From Clostridiaceae bacterium (GTDB lineage Bacteria; Bacillota_A; Clostridia; Acetivibrionales; Acetivibrionaceae): a stretch of DNA of 8,245 nt. Below the pieces are notes generated by a model that did no database searches, was not told where the DNA came from, and worked only from the letters and a program-made list of their open reading frames with translations. The position numbers and the translations under genes were made by a program. Below, one piece after another: positions 5,816 to 8,245 of this stretch. Each line of letters starts with the position of its first letter. The stretch's first letter is position 1. The stretch spans positions 1 through 8,245 of the forward strand of contig JAAZCB010001326.1 of assembly GCA_012513545.1 (NCBI GenBank). Reading direction: 5' to 3'.

Positions 5816-6942
5816 TTTATAAACCCGTTCACACCGTCAATAATACTCTGTACCTCCTCATCGGTCAGCCACATATGTAGAGGCATTGTGATGAGATGCT
5901 GGCTAATCTCATGTGCCTTCGGACAGGTGCCCTGTGCATAGAGATACATGCTGTACTCAGTATTGTCACGGTAGTGAACACCACAGTTGATACCCTTCTG
6001 AGACAGGTAATCCAATAGTGCTTCCCTATCAGGAACCGCCAGCTCATACAGATGGAAAGAACACTCATCAGTGTAGTTTGCAGGAATAATCTGAATCTTC
6101 TTGTTGTCCTTAAAGCCCTTGTTATACATTTCGACTATCTGGCGACGGCGAGCATTTTCTTCGTCCAGATACTTCAGCTGAACTAACGCAATCGCAGCCA
6201 TAATAGCATTTCCGTTATACTTATAGCCGACGTAATCAACATCATACTTCCAAGAATATGTGCCTTTATTGGAACGAGCATATGTATCTTTGTTAATACC
6301 AAGCCAAGCAATCTGACGTGCCATCTTATCAAGCTTTTCTTCATTGAAGCAAATCATACCGCTATCACCAGTAGGAAGATTCTTGACAGCCTGATAAGAA
6401 TAGACAGTAACATCCACACCATCCCAAGTACCAGGGCAAACGCCATTCACACGGGTACCAGACATATGAGCTGCATCAAGTATGAGCTTCAGATTGTGCT
6501 TCTTGCAGATTTCAATGATTTTATCAAGCTGTCCAACACGTCCGCCGTAACCGACGAAAATAACAGCACGAGTTCTGTTGTTAATCTTCTTCTCTAAATC
6601 AACAGGATCAAGGCAGAGATATTCGTCAACATCGGCGAATGTTGCATGCATATTTTCGTAGAGGATAGCATGGTTAGTGGATACAAATGTAATCGGTGTA
6701 GAGATAATTTCGTCACCGTCATTCCAGCCGTTTTCCAATTTCAGGATCTTCACTGCAAGGTGAAGACCGACTGTGTTAGAATTCAAGTAATAGGCATATG
6801 GATGGCCAGTATACTTCTTCCATTCTTCCTCAAACTCAACCGTCTTGAATCCCATACCGGTCCAACCTTTTTCCAGGCATTCTTTTACAGCATCCAAGCA
6901 CTCATCTATGTGAAACTTTGGCTTTAAAACTTGAATAGACAT
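5812..6942 (-). CDS. DegT/DnrJ/EryC1/StrS sugar aminotransferase (PLP-dependent)
   Basis: Predicted PLP enzyme that aminates a 4-keto-6-deoxy sugar nucleotide. The most likely substrate is dTDP-4-keto-6-deoxyglucose from the adjacent RmlB, giving a dTDP-4-amino-4,6-dideoxyhexose. The length of 376 residues is normal for the family. Motifs are YLNSNTVGLHLA (52-63, where the usual SGT reads SNT), LDAAH with Asp156 and His159 contacting PLP, and SYQAVKNLPTGDSGM with Lys187 as the Schiff-base lysine. The C-terminal HYRDNTEY region fits the family. ATG at 6942 has AAGGAGA (6951-6957) 8 nt upstream. The frame is open 36 codons further up, but that part has no site and no family resemblance. It lies 64 bp after rmlB and overlaps the GNAT gene by 4 bp. 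Gluco versus galacto product (VioA versus WecE/FdtB type) cannot be told. Confidence 0.9.
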   Translation of the reverse strand: MSIQVLKPKFHIDECLDAVKECLEKGWTGMGFKTVEFEEEWKKYTGHPYAYYLNSNTVGLHLAVKILKLENGWNDGDEIISTPITFVSTNHAILYENMHATFADVDEYLCLDPVDLEKKINNRTRAVIFVGYGGRVGQLDKIIEICKKHNLKLILDAAHMSGTRVNGVCPGTWDGVDVTVYSYQAVKNLPTGDSGMICFNEEKLDKMARQIAWLGINKDTYARSNKGTYSWKYDVDYVGYKYNGNAIMAAIALVQLKYLDEENARRRQIVEMYNKGFKDNKKIQIIPANYTDECSFHLYELAVPDREALLDYLSQKGINCGVHYRDNTEYSMYLYAQGTCPKAHEISQHLITMPLHMWLTDEEVQSIIDGVNGFIK

Positions 6943-7006
6943 TATTTTATTCTCCTTTGCATTAATGCATTCGTTTGTAGTAAGTTGTTGTTTATCGATT
7001 GGGCAG
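6943..7006 (-). other. 64-bp gap between rmlB and the aminotransferase gene
   Basis: This is the largest spacing within the sugar operon. It holds the aminotransferase ribosome binding site (6951-6957) and no clear promoter or terminator. It marks the boundary between the rhamnose-type genes and the amino-sugar branch genes. Confidence 0.4.
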
Positions 7007-8029
7007 TTACCTATTTCCGTACATCTTTTCGTAGTAATTCTGGTATTCACCGGAGATTATGGTTTCCCACCACTTGCGGTTGTTGAGATACCAATCAATG
7101 GTTTTCTTAATGCCATCCTCAAATTTCGTTTCCGGCAACCATCCGAGTTCATTGTGAATCTTAGTGGGATCGATAGCATAACGCATATCATGTCCTTTAC
7201 GGTCAGTTACGTATGTAATAAGAGAGTACGGCTTACCGAGAGCATCACAGATCATCTTCACAATATCGATATTCCGCATCTCGTTATGGCCACCGATGTT
7301 GTAGACCTCGCCGACTCTGCCCTTATGAATGATAAGGTCTATCGCCTTGCAGTGATCTTCCACATAAAGCCAGTCACGGATATTGATGCCTTCACCGTAC
7401 ACGGGTAGAGATTTGTCGTTGAGGGCGTTGGCAATCATAAGCGGAATCAATTTCTCATGGAAGTGATACGGTCCATAGTTATTGGAGCAACGGGATATTG
7501 ACGCCGGTAAACCGTAGGTTCTGTGATATGCCAAGACTAACAAGTCAGCTGCGGCTTTAGAACTTGAATATGGGCTACTTGTATGGATAGGAGTCTCTTC
7601 AGTGAAAAGCAAGTCAGGACGATCAAGAGGAAGGTCACCATAGACCTCATCTGTTGATACCTGATGATATCTGGTTATCCCATATTTCCGGCAAGCATCC
7701 ATCATCACAGCTGTGCCCATGATGTTCGTTTCAAGAAATACGCCGGGATTATCGATACTTCTGTCAACATGGCTCTCTGCTGCGTAATTGACAACGATGT
7801 CCGGATGCTCTTCTTCAAAGAGCTTATACACAGCCTCACGGTCACAGACATCAGCTTTAACGAATCTGAACTGAGGGTTGTCCATAATAGGAGCCAAAGT
7901 TGAGAGATTACCGGCATAGGTGAGCTTGTCCAAGCACACAATGCGGTACTCCGGATACTTTTCGAGCATATAGAATATGAAGTTAGCGCCGATAAATCCG
8001 GCACCGCCTGTAACTAGGATGTTTTTCAT
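7007..8029 (-). CDS. rmlB: dTDP-glucose 4,6-dehydratase
   Basis: Converts dTDP-glucose to dTDP-4-keto-6-deoxyglucose using bound NAD, a cytoplasmic step shared by rhamnose and 4-amino-sugar pathways. The 340 residues match the family length. Seen are the extended-SDR NAD loop TGGAGFIG (7-14), NYAAESHVDRS (81-91), STDEVYGD with Thr126, Asp127 and Glu128 of the active site, and YSSSK with Tyr154 and Lys158. Also present are NNYGPYHFHEKLIP (183-196), RDWLYVEDH (218-226) and DRKGHDMRYAID (276-287). ATG at 8029 has GGAGGA (8039-8044) 9 nt upstream and lies 1 bp after the rmlC stop. An upstream in-frame start at 8074 lies inside rmlC and is unlikely. It supplies the keto sugar for both the RmlC route and the aminotransferase. 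Confidence 0.97.
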   Translation of the reverse strand: MKNILVTGGAGFIGANFIFYMLEKYPEYRIVCLDKLTYAGNLSTLAPIMDNPQFRFVKADVCDREAVYKLFEEEHPDIVVNYAAESHVDRSIDNPGVFLETNIMGTAVMMDACRKYGITRYHQVSTDEVYGDLPLDRPDLLFTEETPIHTSSPYSSSKAAADLLVLAYHRTYGLPASISRCSNNYGPYHFHEKLIPLMIANALNDKSLPVYGEGINIRDWLYVEDHCKAIDLIIHKGRVGEVYNIGGHNEMRNIDIVKMICDALGKPYSLITYVTDRKGHDMRYAIDPTKIHNELGWLPETKFEDGIKKTIDWYLNNRKWWETIISGEYQNYYEKMYGNR

Positions 8030-8030
8030 A

Positions 8031-8245
8031 TCAATGTTCTCCTCCATTGGTTTCATAAACAAAATTACAATCACTATCGGCTAGTAGAGGTGCGTTTAAA
8101 TCCTTTTCTGAAAGCATAGGATTACTTATTCCCCAATCCACACCGATGGTTGGGTCATCAAAGCGGATGCTGCGGTCGCACTCCATACTGTACAAATTAT
8201 CCACTTTATATACAAATTCGACATTATCAGTAAGCGTCAAGAAGC
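8031..8245 (-). CDS. rmlC: dTDP-4-dehydrorhamnose 3,5-epimerase, C-terminal part (5' end beyond window)
   Basis: The C-terminal roughly 71 residues of RmlC, the epimerase that converts dTDP-4-keto-6-deoxyglucose to dTDP-4-keto-rhamnose. The visible part begins with FLTLTDNVEFVYKV, matching the HGF-x-L-x-D-x-EF-x-YK block of the cupin fold. It continues with SIRFDDPTIGVDW and SEKDLNAPLLAD, the conserved IRWDDP, DW and LSEKD-PLL elements near the end of the family. The frame stays open to the window edge, so this is a truncated view, not a short gene. The TGA at 8031 is 1 bp before the rmlB start. With rmlB it implies a rhamnose pathway, with rmlA and rmlD probably nearby. Confidence 0.93.
   Translation of the reverse strand, partial: FLTLTDNVEFVYKVDNLYSMECDRSIRFDDPTIGVDWGISNPMLSEKDLNAPLLADSDCNFVYETNGGEH

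Noticed and set aside
6943..7050. Longer aminotransferase with 36 extra N-terminal residues
   Set aside because: The extension has no ribosome binding site, overlaps the end of rmlB and looks unlike the family. The ATG at 6942 has a good AAGGAGA at 8 nt.
6965..7408. 147-codon open frame on the plus strand
   Set aside because: It is antisense to the conserved C-terminal half of rmlB and has no recognisable domain or convincing ribosome binding site.
8031..8240. A separate small gene before rmlB
   Set aside because: Its sequence is the conserved C-terminus of RmlC and the frame stays open to the window edge, so it is the end of a truncated rmlC rather than an independent small protein.

Overview
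The window is a stretch of surface-polysaccharide sugar-nucleotide genes, with a two-gene PHP-phosphoesterase/ATPase module set inside it. Every gene I can support lies on the minus strand, so transcription runs from high to low coordinates. The moderately AT-rich sequence, strong purine-rich Shine-Dalgarno sites close to most starts, a TTG start and tight gene packing suggest a low-GC Gram-positive anaerobe (Clostridia / gut Firmicutes). This is an inference from style, not a species identification.

Region A (8245 down to 3412) looks like one operon. It holds the 3' end of a dTDP-4-dehydrorhamnose 3,5-epimerase gene (rmlC), a complete dTDP-glucose 4,6-dehydratase (rmlB), a DegT/DnrJ/EryC1/StrS-type PLP aminotransferase, a GNAT N-acetyltransferase, an ATP-grasp ligase and a NeuD/PglD-like hexapeptide acyltransferase. 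Junctions are 1 bp, 64 bp, a 4-bp ATGA overlap, a second ATGA overlap, and 2 bp. The likely chemistry is that RmlB makes dTDP-4-keto-6-deoxyglucose. Part of it goes to rhamnose through RmlC. The aminotransferase would turn another part into a dTDP-4-amino-4,6-dideoxyhexose, which the three downstream enzymes could acylate or aminoacylate.

Region B (3411-3187) is 225 bp without a gene. It carries two inverted repeats and a plausible extended -10 promoter facing the next gene.

Region C (3186-771) is a two-gene unit. The first gene encodes a 706-residue protein with an N-terminal PHP metal-dependent phosphoesterase domain and a C-terminal ABC/SMC-like ATPase split by a long charged helical insert. 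The second encodes a 104-residue, very acidic protein of unknown family that overlaps the first gene by 20 bp. PHP-plus-SMC-ATPase proteins have been linked to anti-phage defence (Ppl-type, and proteins annotated TrlF-like). This pair is the best candidate here for an under-described system.

Region D (770-1) has a 176-bp spacer and then the first 198 codons of a WbpA/TviB-type UDP-N-acetylhexosamine 6-dehydrogenase. Polysaccharide genes therefore resume on the far side of the PHP-ATPase module.

A run of seven G (coding strand) near the 3' end of the GNAT gene is a possible slippage site. I see no tRNA, rRNA, CRISPR array or intact insertion sequence.
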